Assembly: GCA_012862575.1 (NCBI GenBank)
Contig: BLSF01000022.1
Span: 434,001-498,000 of the forward strand
Direction: 5' to 3'
Origin: Parietichytrium sp. I65-24A
Taxonomy: Eukaryota > Sar > Bigyra > Thraustochytrida > Thraustochytriidae
DNA: 64,000 bases
Both the position numbers and the translations under genes were made by a program. The notes under the pieces were generated by a model. That model saw nothing but the letters and a program-made list of their open reading frames with translations, ran no database searches and was not told where the DNA came from. How positions within the stretch are numbered: position 1 is the first letter of the stretch; each line of letters starts with the position of its first letter. This document shows positions 20,255-32,000 of this stretch, piece after piece.

Positions 20255-21912
20255 GACAAGTGCCTCTGCTTCTCTTTTGCGGTCCATTCGGAGCAATTTG
20301 CATTGACTTTTCATTCACAGTCAATCGAGAAACTTTTGCTTGGAGAGTGATGTGAGAGATGTGAGTGCGCGAGCTGGAACAAATCTGTTCCACACTTACA
20401 TAGCACGTGATAGCACGGGTACTGTTACCGGTACCTGGGAGTCCGCCGCAGAGAGGGTGCGGGCTGAGCGGGCCAAAGAAAAAGGAAAGAGGAAAGAACG
20501 TGAAAAAAAAAAGGAAAGGAGAGAGGTGAAGACCATCTTGTTGCAACAACTTTCGTAGAGTGTAGATTAGTGGAGAGAGAGGAGGGGGAGAGAGAGAAAC
20601 ACTTAAAATGCTGCGCTGCTCCTCTTCTCCTATCAATGTTAAGATTTCCGGCACAGCTAGAACGACGGTGAGGTTTGCTTTTCTCTGTTATCGTTGCTGT
20701 TGTTGCTGTCCTTTTCCTATTATTTGCAAGTTGTTAATTTTTTAATCAGCGCGCTTGAGAGGAAGCTGAAGTTTTTTTACAGTGAGCTCTTTCTTTCTAA
20801 ACTTGGCCAGATTAAAAGAAGAAATGCGGAGCTGACAGAGAGTGAAGGAGAAGGGAGCAGGGAATGAGAGGCAAAGCGGAGGAGTGAATCCCAGGAGGAA
20901 GGAAACGGGAGGAGGGTGTAGGAGGGAAATGGTATCCAACTGCGAATCCTGAGATCAGAACAATTATTTCAGAATTGATTGTTCTGAGTTCTGAATTCTG
21001 AATGTTGAGTTTCTGAGTACATGCCAAAGTGGCGAAGAAAGAAAGAAAGAAAAAGACATGAAAGGAAGCGTCTCTTGATTTCTTCTTCGCACAGTCAATT
21101 GAAATACAACTGCATTTTACAGCGACTAGAAAAGTGACTCCAACGCAACTTGAAATGTATTCAAGCTATTGGCAGCACATAGTGCCTCCTATCGTCCCTT
21201 CTTCCTCCTCCCACCTCCTTCCCGCCCCTTCATGTGGCTTTGCGAACAAGTTCTGAACGTTTTGTGATTTTCTCAAAATCCCGTTTCTGTGCTTAAAGCA
21301 TGCAGTAGTGTCCAGTTAGAATCTCGCGACCCTCACATGCAAACCTCACACTGCTCCACTGTAGCTCTTTACCTCGGGAAAAAGAAAAGTGCCGGGAAAG
21401 GGAAGACGGATAGAGTCTCTCTACGGGGAAACCTGTGGCACTACCTTCTCCTGCAGTCTTGCCGGATGGATTCTTAACCTCCTATACCATGAAGCGTAAG
21501 ACATTTTCCAGGGAAGACGGGATTTCGTGCGAAGTAGGTTCGTCCCACAAGAACAAAGTGAACATCTTCAACTTCTCTAATTGCCTCCTAATACTGCGTT
21601 CCACTTTTACCTCTTTCCCATCTTTGCTTTTGCGTGAGGGCCCCGGATCCTACTGATATGACTAACAACCGTTGCATCTTCTGGGGACTAGTTTAAACGA
21701 TAGATGCCTTTAAAGAACAACTAAAACTTACTAAAAGACACTAATGGGCACTAATAACCCTAATCCAAAGAGACCAAATGGGTTCCGCAATTGAACATTC
21801 GGAGTTGGTTGTTTCCTTTTCTTCCATCTCTCTTCTCCATTTCCTTGCACAGACTTCTGTATCTGAAATGCACAACAACAATCAACAACACCCTTCCTTT
21901 CTTGCCTCCTTT

Positions 21913-22020
21913 TTCACAGTCAATCAAATGATTCACTCGCGCTTCACAGAAAGAGACACACACACGTTATGATTCCTTCAACTTTGTCGACAGACCTTGT
22001 TGATTGATTTTGACTGTGAA
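21913..22020. repeat. 108-bp unit bounded by TTCACAGTCAA / TTGACTGTGAA inverted ends
   Basis: The left end TTCACAGTCAATCAA (21913-21927) and right end TTGATTGATTTTGACTGTGAA (22000-22020) are inverted copies: 11 bp pair perfectly and a further TCAA/TTGA pairs with a small offset. The size and structure resemble a very short non-autonomous element. No target-site duplication is certain, because flanking bases are low-complexity (TTTT on the left, TGAATGAATG on the right). Confidence 0.45.
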
Positions 22021-22301
22021 TGAATGAATGAAACTAGTCGCAAGATAGAGTTAGTCAAAGCACGTGAATGAATGAATGAAATGAAATAGTGTGAAATACG
22101 TGAAATCATTGATCCATGTCCGACACTTGGTCTCTGGAGAAGCCTTCGCTCGGCGTACGGAGGGGTCCTCGGCGCGGACACTTTGTTAAGTTTTACATTC
22201 GGAATCATTCGGAGGCGTCGGTGGGCAATCGGACGAGCAGGGTCGTGCACTTTGCATTGGTATTGGAATTGGTACTGTCAAGTGGAAGGAGGAGGAGCGG
22301 A

Positions 22302-23201
22302 ATGAGCAAGATGACGACCGTCACCCAGGCAGTGTTGCAGAGAAAGTCTGTGAGGGCGTTCACGAAGAAACACGTGGACGCCAATGTTGTGAAGAGTCTG
22401 CTGGAGACAGCGTCGAGGTCGCCGTAAGTGTCTCTGTGGTTGGATGCTTTGAGGGGTGAGATGGTCTCTTGCTGCTTTTCCTTTGGGGCTCACGCGTTTT
22501 GTTGTTGGCTTTGTCTCTCTTTTCTTCTGACTCGCGCGTGGGCATCGGATGGCAGATCTGGCGGCAATACGCAGCCTTGGCACGTGTACGTCGTGACCGG
22601 AGATGTGAAAAGTGACCTGGAGAAGACCGTTCTGGAAGAGCTGGGAAATGGTAACCTCGGTGAGGAGGAGTTTCACGTTTACCCGCCGGACTGCCCCCCG
22701 CACTACATGGACCGCCGCAGAAAACTCGCCGCGGACATGTACGGCAAGATGGGGATCGGATACAAGGACAAAGTTGCGCGTCTGGAGGCCATGAGGCGCA
22801 ACTTTACGTTTTTTGACGCCCCGGTGGGTATCCTCGTGACTGTCGATCGTATTACAGACCGGAATGGTTGGGGCCACGTGGGCATGTTTCTGCAGACTCT
22901 CGCGCTCTTGGCGGAGGAGCAAGGCCTGTCTACTTGCTTTGAAGAAGCTTGGGGTCCGTACAACAAGTAAGTCTGATCTGATTTTAGTTGGCATTGACAA
23001 GAAAGAGTGCTGACGATGAACACCACTCGCCTCGCAAGGATTGTTTATGACAAGCTCAAGGTGCCGGACTCCGAGATGCTGTGGTGTGGCGTTGCTCTCG
23101 GCTACGCAGACAAGAGCAACCCGGTGAACGACCTCACAACGGAGCGAGTCAGTGTGTCAGAGTTTGCCAAATTTTTTGGCTTCCCGTCGTCCTCGCTGTA
23201 A
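22302..23201 (+). CDS. Nitroreductase-family flavoprotein, three exons
   Basis: Exons 22302-22423, 22556-22966 and 23039-23201 join in frame to give 231 residues, normal for the FMN-dependent nitroreductase family. Intron 1 (132 nt) has GTAAGT and GGCAG ends and splits the Pro codon before SGGNTQPW. Intron 2 (72 nt) has GTAAGT, a TGCTGAC branch-point-like site and an unusual CGCAAG acceptor. The N-terminus VLQRKSVRAFTKK is the phosphate-binding Arg-Arg/Ser motif of the fold. SGGNTQPWHVYVVTG and the C-terminal LWCGVALGYADKSNPVN are the other family signatures. These enzymes reduce nitroaromatics or quinones with NAD(P)H in the cytosol or organelles. The frame is open upstream to 22116, so an N-terminal targeting extension is possible. 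I chose 22302 because MSKMTTVTQ begins right before the conserved domain. Confidence 0.88.
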
Positions 23202-26200
23202 GAGAGAAACGGTGCAAATCAACTGTTTCCATCGATTCCACCGCTCTATTGGCTCTGGCTTTGGTAGAACCAACCATCAATCCACCTCCGCACAGACACA
23301 CGGACACACGGACGGGCACAATAGCCTCATTCAACAACAACAGGGCATCAGCAGTACAGAACTATTCCGAAGAAGGCCTTCTCTCCTCCATGTACTCTTT
23401 TTTCTTTTCTTTTGTCTCGCAGCCATCATGAAAATCGATGCGAATTCCAAGAGCAATCGTGCGTGTCGCTTGGCGAACGCATCACTCCATCCTCTCTCTG
23501 TCTTGCTGCTCTCTCCATCTCTCTCCGTGCAGCGATATTTGTAATCTTGAAGGTACATACTAGAGCACTCCTTGGTAACAGCGAGCGCTGACTGACTGAC
23601 ATCGGAGTACCTTGATTGATAGTACTCAGTAGTACTCAGTACTCGCGCCATCCCGTTGCAGCATGCACACCCTTGTAGAACGTTGGCGGGAACAACTTCA
23701 AACTTGTACCCCTGGTACTCACTCGCCTTCGCTTTTTGTTAACTTGGTAAAAATTTGCCTAGATTCTTTTTTAACGAAAAGCACGGCCATGGAGTAGAGC
23801 TGTCGTAAGGCAGTTCTCTCCGCTCCTCCGATTAGATGATTGTAAGTAAGCCTGTCTCTGCCAGACGCTCTGCAGGAAAGAAAGGAAGAAAGAAAGAAAG
23901 AAAGGAAGAAAGAAAGAAAGAAAGAAGAAAGAAAGAAAGAAAACGAAACTGAGATAAACAGTGAGAAAGAAAGGATAAGGGTTCGCTGGCTCATTCTGAC
24001 TGACTGACTCACTCACTCATTTAGAGGCTGGGGCGCGCTGTCCGTCGAGCGAACTGCAAACTTTGAATCAGATTTTCTATTGTCAATGTCACCAACTAGC
24101 ATTACAGGCTTAGCGGACCAATGCTAGTGAGCTAGTAGTTCCAATTTCGTGTCAATCAAAAATCCAACACATGGACAGTAATTACTTGTTCAGAACTCAC
24201 AATCAATGTTCATTCGAACATTTTTCAGCTGATTGACTTGTGCTCGATGTCTCGTAGATCAGTCCCTCTTTTGATAACTTTTCAATGAGTTTTTCAGATT
24301 GACAGGGAAAAAGACAATGGACAAGTCGGGCAAGTTTTTGCAAGGAAAGCTGACTGCGGGCGCGAAACGGCGAAGGGAAAAGAAGAAGTAAACATGCCAC
24401 GAAAGCTGGTTCACGAAAGGCGGGGCAATTAGTTCTTTGTCTCGCGTTGACAGAATATGCAACCTCGTGAGATCTCGTGAGCGGGCCGGCTTCCCTGCTC
24501 CTCTCTGCTCGCTGCTCGCCTCTTCTCGCCAAGCCCGTTGCTCTTCCTAGCTCTCAGCTCTGCGTCTCGCTGTTGCGGCGCGAGGTGTTGGCTACTCGCT
24601 GTAAATGCCATTCCCCAAGCGAGAATCAATTCGGCTGAAGCGAGAAAAGCGACATGAGTGAAGCCAAACGCGTGAAATAAACGAATTGCTTTGGGTACTT
24701 TGGAGCAGAGAGATGCGGCAAGCCTCGGAGGAAAAGAGCAAACGAACTAACACTATTTGCTGGCGAGCTCCGTCTCTCTCGCCTGTGGTTCAATGGCTCA
24801 ATGGCTCCAGCGCGCTGTTCCTCTTCCACGCCAAGTTGGCGTACCCAGTACCAGTAAGGCTTTGGCTGGTCGCACTCCAGTGTACGCGTCCTAGCTCGTC
24901 CCCATCGTCCCCACTCCCCACTTCTCACTCCTCGCTCCAGTTAGTTAGATGTTCGGGTTGGCACGGGGAGCTGGCGGAAGAAACCTGAACTCTGAACTTT
25001 ATATTTTGAAATCTGAAATCTGAAAGTTTGCAACTAGCCTCCGGCGGCCTGCAAGCTCGCAGTGCGGGTCAGTCTGAGCACGTTTCGTGACTGCGAATCC
25101 TCAGCTCTGACCGATGTGTATGAATGTAAATGTACATTGTAAATAAGATGAACATGAACGTGACCTCCAAGTTCTGCTTCCGCTTCCGCCGTCCTTGCCG
25201 GGAAGGCCTTGCGTTCGCAAAGTTCTTGGTAATCCATTCTCTTTCATTTCATTCATTTACTTTCAGTCCAGCTGTTCTGATGATGATTCAAACGATCCAC
25301 TGACAATCAACTTAATAAGTTTTACAGAATTCGAGGTCAGGATGTGCCGCTGACTTGTGCTGTGACCTTGTTGTTGTCAATGCAATGAAAGAAATCGATC
25401 GATCTAGGTCGCCACCAACCGAAGTCATATGCCGAATCTAAATTTCGCAGAGTCCTCACAGTCAACAAGTAAAGGAAGTTATCGAAGTGAGTGCACTGCA
25501 CAGTAACAGGTACTTGTCTCGAGACAAGGAGCGAAGAAGCCTTCTCGCATTCAAGACTTGAGATGCACTAAACTAGACTTTCTTCTACCCCGCGAGTCCT
25601 GAAATCGGGGCGCCACTGCACTGCCGGTCGGCAAGAGTCAGAATTCAGAGTTCAGAGATGTTCAGAGATCAGAAATCAGAGAGAGGAGGAGGGAAAGTGC
25701 CTAAGAAAGAAAGGGAGAGAGCGGAAACGCGAGCTTTGCGATGATGACAAATGAAGGAGTGCAAGCAAATATGAATAAATGAATGAATAAACACTTGCAC
25801 TGCACTTTTCGAACGGGACGCGTGAGTGAGTAAGCGAGTGGGTATGCGAGTCGCTCACTCACTCACTTACATGCACCACGCTTATCCCGTGTCTCTTTTT
25901 CCAACCACCTCCCTCCTTCTTCTTTCTCCCCTGCCCACACCGGAAACGTTAGCCTCTCCGTAGGACCCTCAAGCGGTAGAAAGAAGGAGGCCTGTGGGAG
26001 GAGGAAGGGCCGGGGCGGGGAGGAGGAAGGGGTGGCCGGGGAGGTAGGAGGTCCTAGGCGACGGAAAGTGGGCGGAAGTGTCAGTGGTAGAGTGCGAGTG
26101 TAAAAGGAAAATATTTGTCTGTTGTTTGCTTGTGAATCGAAGTAAGAAGACAGTGTTACAAGATGAGTCCATGTGTCTGAACCAAGTGCGCAAGAGAGTG

Positions 26201-26835
26201 ATCAATACTTTCTCTGTCGCTCGAGAGAAACGCAACAAGGATGGATGGCTCTATCAATCCTTTCGTTCATTTGTTCGTTCGTTCGTTCGAAACGACACTT
26301 CGTTTGTTCCATCGCGCCTGCGAAAAAATGACATCATTCGTCCGTGTTCCATTTTTCACAAATAGCACGAGCGACAAATTTGACTCGCAGGCGCGATTGA
26401 ACGATCGATCGATCGAGCGGGCGAAAGAAGGATGGATGGAAAGAGTCGTTTGTGGAGGGGCGAGGACTGCGGACGGAGACAACCGTGCAAACATGAAGAC
26501 ACCCAAATGCATGCATGCGCACGGTTGCAAGAACGAAAAAACAGCGCGAGTCTATTTGCAGCTGGCAAAAGCTCCAGCAAAGGAGCATTCGCAGCGATGG
26601 CCCTCGCTGTTTGACGCGTCCGAAAACCAACACCTTGACCTGGACACCGGCCGATGAGCGCAAAGTCGCGCATCTCATCGGTAGCAGAATATTGGAATTG
26701 GAAAAAAAATTGTACACAGCGCAGAGAATCGCGCGCGCGAGTCATCAACTTGATGATGAAAAGCGCGCGCGACCGCGCAGAAGTGGCGGCCAAATGGTTG
26801 CCGCCTCGGCTCGCAAGCTTGCCCATCGGACGAGT
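23202..26835. other. 3.6-kb gene-poor region
   Basis: No supported gene. It contains AGTACTCAGT tandem palindromes at 23621-23644, a (GAAA)n run at 23876-23941, CAGAATTC/CAGAGTTC words at about 25637-25680, TTCG tetramers at 26262-26290 and a GATC run at 26403-26416. Frames such as 26515-27207 (+) are the antisense of the small gene ending at 26836. Confidence 0.5.
23876..23941. repeat. (GAAA)n microsatellite with GGAA interruptions
   Basis: About 16 tetranucleotide units with three interruptions. The minus strand encodes an apparent Phe-Leu-Ser run that is not a gene. Confidence 0.9.
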
Positions 26836-27108
26836 CTAATGTCTCGTGAGCGAGGACCACGTCAGCATCTTCTTGCGCATCCCGCGCTTTTGTGCCCAAT
26901 CAGGTGGGAGAATAGACCGCCTGTAAGTGTGCCCGCCCATCTGCGACTTGAGCTTGAGCTTCTTCTTCATCATGAGGTCTTCCCTGCGCTTGTTCTTCCG
27001 TATCTGATTCGCATACTTCATCTGCAGAATCGCGTTTCTCTTGAGCTTCCTCTCCTCGTCCGTCAGCTCATACGTCATCACCTTCACATTCTCCACGAAA
27101 TGCACCAT
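26836..27108 (-). CDS. Small basic hypothetical protein (90 aa)
   Basis: The ATG at 27108 sits in a strong context (AAG ATG G) with an in-frame TGA 12 bases upstream. The product is 90 residues, very Lys/Arg-rich and predicted helical: YELTDEERKLKRNAILQMKY, NQIRKNKRREDLMMKKKLKL and then a C-terminal PPDWAQKRGMRKKM. The codon choice (GAG, AAG, CTC, GTG) resembles that of the neighbouring genes and differs from the repeat-derived frames around it, so I regard it as real. Size and charge would suit a ribosomal or mitoribosomal accessory protein, but I do not recognise a family. It is isolated in a gene-poor region, and its upstream DNA from 27215 is duplicated at 28139. Confidence 0.55.
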   Translation of the reverse strand: MVHFVENVKVMTYELTDEERKLKRNAILQMKYANQIRKNKRREDLMMKKKLKLKSQMGGHTYRRSILPPDWAQKRGMRKKMLTWSSLTRH

Positions 27109-27214
27109 CTTGTTTCTCTTCAGCCCTCAATCTACCGAATACGCCCGGCCGTCTATCACTTCAACGCCACCGTCTCGCACGCACACGCGCACTGCTCCAG
27201 CGCTTGAAATCGAC

Positions 27215-29034
27215 TTTGCCTTGCCCGCGAAGACACCTGATATATCGAAAGCGACGGTGCCCAAAAAGAGACCGGAAACGACCCCAGACGCTGAGACTCT
27301 TTGCCCAACTCCCAGCTGGCAACCAACAACCGACAACCAACCGAGCAAACGGATGAACGAGCGAATGAATGAACGAATGAACGAGCGAACGCTGTCGGCA
27401 CTCGACGTGTTTCACACAACTCTTGCGCGCAGAGAGAACGGAGGAGCGAACGCCTTCTTTGTATACTTGAGCGAGTTTGCTGTCTGCCGTGTTGACTGAC
27501 AGTGAGTGAGTTGTGAGTTAGTGAGTGTGAGAGTTGTGAGAGACTGAGACTGAGAATGAGACTGAGAGAGAGTGACTGAGAGAGAGAAAAACTGTGAGTG
27601 AGGTAGGTAGGTGTCTACGGAGGATGATGGCATGCGAGCTGATTCTGATTGTTGTGTTCGTTGTTTGTATGTGGTATATGGTTTACCCTACTCACGAGGT
27701 AGGAGGTGCCGACTCCGAGTACAGTATGCGCTTTTTCTCACTCTGCGTAACCTGGACGCTCTCTCTGACTCTCTGTCTCTCTGTCTCTCTCTCTCACTCG
27801 CTCTCAAGCTCTCAAGCTCTCTTCCTCTTTCCCCCCTCTCTTTAGCTTTGTGCTTCGCATTCGTTGACTCTCTCTGTCGCTGTCAATCTCTCTCTGCGCA
27901 TCAAGAGCAAGGTGGCGAGGCCTCCTTATTTCCTCAGTCTCTCACGCGGTTTCCGACTCACTCTATTCTCCGCTTTTCGATTGGTTTGATTCGGTTTGGA
28001 GAGTTGCTGACTTGTCAACTCTAAAACTTTGTGAATGAATGTTCATTGACTGTGAATTGAATCAAGTTGAATGTTGAATGTTGAATGTTGAATGAATAAA
28101 AAGTCCTTTCTCTTTCTCTTTCTCTTTCTCCCCCTCTNTTTGCCTTGCCCGCGAAGACACCTGATATATCGAAAGCGACGGTACCCAAAAAGAGACCGGA
28201 AACGACCCCAGACGCTGAGACTCTTTGCCCAACTCCCAGCTGGCAACCAACAACCGACAACCAACCGAGCAAACGGATGAACGAGCGAATGAATGAACGA
28301 ATGAACGAGCGAACGCTGTCGGCACTCGACGTGTTTCACACAACTCTTGCGCGCAGAGAGAACGGAGGAGCGAACGCCTTCTTTGTATACTTGAGCGAGT
28401 TTGCTGTCTGCCGTGTTGACTGACAGTGAGTGAGTTGTGAGTTAGTGAGTGTGAGAGACTGAGACTGAGAATGAGACTGGGAGAGAGTGACTGAGAGAGA
28501 GAAATACTGTGAGTGAGGTAGGTAGGTGTCTACGGAGGATGATGGCATGCGAGCTGATTCTGATTGTTGTGTTCGTTGTTTGTATGTGGTATATGGTTTA
28601 CCTTACTCACGAGGTAGGAGGTGCCGACTCCGAGTACAGTATGCGCTTTTTCTCACTCTGCGTAACCTGGACGCTCTCTCTGACTCTCTGTCTCTCTGTC
28701 TCTCTCTCTCACTCGCTCTCAAGCTCTCAAGCTCTCTTCCTCTTTCCCCCCTCTCTTTAGCTTTGTGCTTCGCATTCGTTGACTCTCTCTGTCGCTGTCA
28801 ATTCTTTCTCTGCGCATCAAGAGCAAGGTGGCGAGGCCTCCTTATTTCCTCAGTCTCTCACGCGGTTTCCGACTCACTCTATTCTCCGCTTTTCGATTGG
28901 TTTGATTCGGTTTGGAGAGTTGCTGACTTGTCAACTCTAAAACTTTGTGAATGAATGTTCATTGACTGTGAATTGAATCAAGTTGAATGTTGAATGAATA
29001 AAAAGTCCTTTCTCTTTCTCTTTCTCCCCCTCTC
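27215..29034. repeat. Near-identical ~0.9-kb tandem duplication with an N at the junction
   Basis: Copy 1 runs from 27215 to about 28137 and copy 2 from 28139 to about 29034 (offset 924 bp at the left edge). Position 28138 is an N. Differences are few: a GTG/GTA change (27262 versus 28183), a 9-bp GTTGTGAGA indel in the GAGTGTGAG run, loss of TTGAATG and TTTCTC units near the right end, and scattered single bases. The repeated unit is non-coding. It is either a real recent duplication or two haplotype copies joined in assembly. Confidence 0.9.
28138..28138. other. Ambiguous base (N) at an apparent assembly junction
   Basis: This is the only N I noticed in the window. It falls between a CTTTCT microsatellite and the first base of the second repeat copy, which suggests a scaffold join rather than a random miscall. 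Confidence 0.8.
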
Positions 29035-32000
29035 CCTCCCTCTCTCTCACACACTACTTCCTCCCTCTCTGTCTCTGTCTCTGCCTCTGTGAGAGTCGCC
29101 TGTGACCAGCTAGCGGAAGCTACTGTGGAGCTACCTTTGCGATACAGTATTAATATGGCGCGCTACTGTTCGTACCGGCCCTCTAGAAGAGGCGCCACAC
29201 AACAAGAGGGCTATCGGACCAGATAGCCATTGCGGTAAAAGACCACAAACGAATACCCTCCACACAACTCGGGCGTTCCTGCCGTAGCAGCTGCTATCCC
29301 AAGGAGCTAATCCTACACCAGCGTATACAGTAAGGTGGCACCTTCGACCTAGGCGTCGTCGCACGTTTCTTCTCCTTTCTCCTCCCGCTCATTCTTCCTC
29401 CTCCCGCCCCTCTCGCCATGTCGGCCGATGCTATTGCTGCCTAATTGAGGACTATGCATGTCCATCAGTGCAGGACCGAGGGTACTGGTACGGGCTGGCT
29501 AGCTAGTGATCTAGTAGTAGTTCTGTACGTCCACAGTAGCGAAAAGTGGGAAGGGCCTCCGCAGACTCCGCAGCGCGAAGGAGAGAAGGAAAGAATGAGG
29601 AAACAAAGAAAGAATGAACGAATGAATGAATGAAAGAAACAGAGCAGGAATGTTCGATGCAGCACTCGAGTACTCAGTACTTTTGACCAGCCAAAGCTTC
29701 TTGAAGAAATCAAGAAAGAGCTCAACATTGGACGAGTTTCGATTTGACAATTTATGCGTTTGCCGGAGAATCTTCTCTTCTCGCACAATTTTTTGGTCTC
29801 TACAGTCACGCGAGCCCGCCGCTTGTCCATGTGCTTCCTCTCCGTCCCTTCCTTCGTTCAGTCGTACACTCGTTCACGCGCTCCTTCATTGCTTTGCTGA
29901 CGAAAGTCGCGCAAGCCAAAGTCGCAAAGTCTTGGACTGACAGTCCGAAGCTGGCACGGTTGCTTCTATATCTATAGCCAGTACCGTCCTGCACACGGCA
30001 AGCGCAGACGAAAGGAACATAAGAGCGAGCGAGGAGACGCACAGGGTGGCCCAGGCTGCCCAGGCAACGCAGGCACCGACGGTGTGAAAGAGACGCGAAA
30101 GCACTCAAGTAGCATGCGCTTGGAGTCCGAAAAAGTATTCGTTGTTGGATAAAAGCCAAGCTGGGGCCAGAGTTGTGATTTGCTTTCTTCCCAACCGACT
30201 CGACTCTGCGAAACGAAACAAAATGAAACGAAACGTATGCACAGCTCTCCAGCGAGGAACGGTCAACCGTTGCTGCTGCACCAACCACTTGATTTGGAAA
30301 AAAAGAGATAACGCGCGAGCTCTTGGCCCCGAAAGGACCGACCGCACAGTTCGTTCGCAGCCTTTGAGCACTTGCGCGTCGGAAGAGCACACCAGCCAAA
30401 CTCTAAACTCGGAGAGATAGAAGAGTGAAGAACGAATGCGCGACCCCAAGTGCGCAGGTTTGGACAAGCGAGCGAGCCTTGCGTTCGCCTATGTGGCTTC
30501 AAGTTGTGACTTGTGTATTTCGTTGTACTGATTACCCTGCTGTATGCATCGCATGTTTTCGATTTGTGCGCTCTCTGTTCAAAATCAAAATAAACATCAA
30601 CATGAACTTGAGCAACATGACTTCGATTGACAGCGTCTACTAAATGAAATGTGCAACTCGAAAGAAATTTGCTTCACACACTGCCTTTCACTGGGCGAGT
30701 GTGAGTAAGAGCAACTCCTACCACATTTATCCCGATGCGCTAGTCCACATCCGTTAGGGCCAGGTAGCTGAAAACTGGCAACACACACTCTTGGGGCCTT
30801 ACTTAGAGTATTCGTTAGGACCATGGAAAGAGAGGGCGAAGAAAAAGGAAGGAAAGAAAGACACAACTCGGGAGAAAGCAGGAGCCCGCGGCTCTAGTAC
30901 GGTAGCTCGAGACCAGACCCTCAGCACCTCTTAAAAAAAGGGCTATGTCACTCTATCAGGGCCGGCGGCAGGAAAAGGGAGAAGGGTGGGGAATTTCCCA
31001 ACCGGTGAAACACTGGCGACTTTTGCCTCTCTCTCCACAGATGAACAGAACAGTGAATTTAGAGGCTCCTTGGACAATACGCTTCGCTCTCAGAGAGTGT
31101 ACTCCCAGTGTCAGTAGAGATGATTGCTTGTTTCATTAACCCAGGACAAGTTCGGAGTGGTTCGCAAGTGAGAACATGTTCTCATCATAGGGGACAGAGG
31201 AGGGAGAGGCTGGGCGATCCAAAAAAGAAAGACCAGAGCAGAACTTACAGTTAGTTCAGAAATGCCGTCGGAATACTCAGTCGATCTTCTGCTCTGAATC
31301 AACAACCACTTCAGATTCACTGCCAATTCTGAATTCTGAATTTATTATTCATTCTTCTGAACTGAAATTCTCTGCCGCGCTTTGGAGTGTTCAATTTATA
31401 GATAGTGTATTCTATAGTCTCTTGCTCTGAAGGACTGCGCGCCCACCTCCTCACTTCCTCCTCCCTCCTCCTCCTCCTCCTCCAAAACTTCGGTTGCTTT
31501 CCTGACTGCGAGTTCGCTTTTTCTTCTCGCACAAAGTCCCAGCAATTTCCCAGCAGCTGGCCTAACTGCGCTTCACCTGTCCCAGACTGGGCTCTTCAAC
31601 TGATGGGATGGGAAGTGGCACTAGTACGAATACTGACAGACCGGGTACAGAACTAGGTACTTTCAGTAGGTGTCATAGAGGACTATGACTCTTCTCGTAA
31701 GCAAGCAATTCACTGCTGTAATGGACTGATTGATTGATTGACTGATTGATCAAGATTAAAATTGATGATTGATGATGATGATTGTTGATTTTGATTGACT
31801 GTGACTGTGAATGATAGATCGTGAAAGTCGAGAAAGATGAGTCGACGATGTTTCGTTCTTGATCAAACAGCGTGGATAGCGACGGGAAGGACGGAGTTGG
31901 GCAAGCACAAATTGCGCCAAGGCAGTCGAGGGACGGACTCTTCGCCGACCTGACTGTCACGGCAATCCAGGGATTGGAACTCAAAATTCGGGACTCGGGA

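Larger units (their letters stand above)
18180..22301. other. 4.1-kb gene-poor region
   Basis: I find no gene that I can support. The region holds a 26-bp triple repeat (18479-18554), a (GA)n run (20228-20254), dispersed GAATTCTG-type words (for example 19150-19170 and 20972-21005), one TTCACAGTCAA copy at 20314 and a MITE-like inverted-repeat unit at 21913-22020. The end includes the promoter and 5' UTR of the nitroreductase gene. Open frames up to 176 codons here are Ser/Leu/Arg-rich readings of repeats. Confidence 0.5.

Noticed and set aside
26515-27207. 230-codon plus-strand frame
   Set aside because: It overlaps the small basic gene in antisense and its composition follows that of the other strand. 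No domain is visible.
27594-28760. Two 83-codon frames with an apparent membrane helix (27594-27845 and 28509-28760)
   Set aside because: The second half of each is translation of a (CT)n microsatellite. The two frames are the same sequence in the duplicated block, so their conservation only reflects the duplication.
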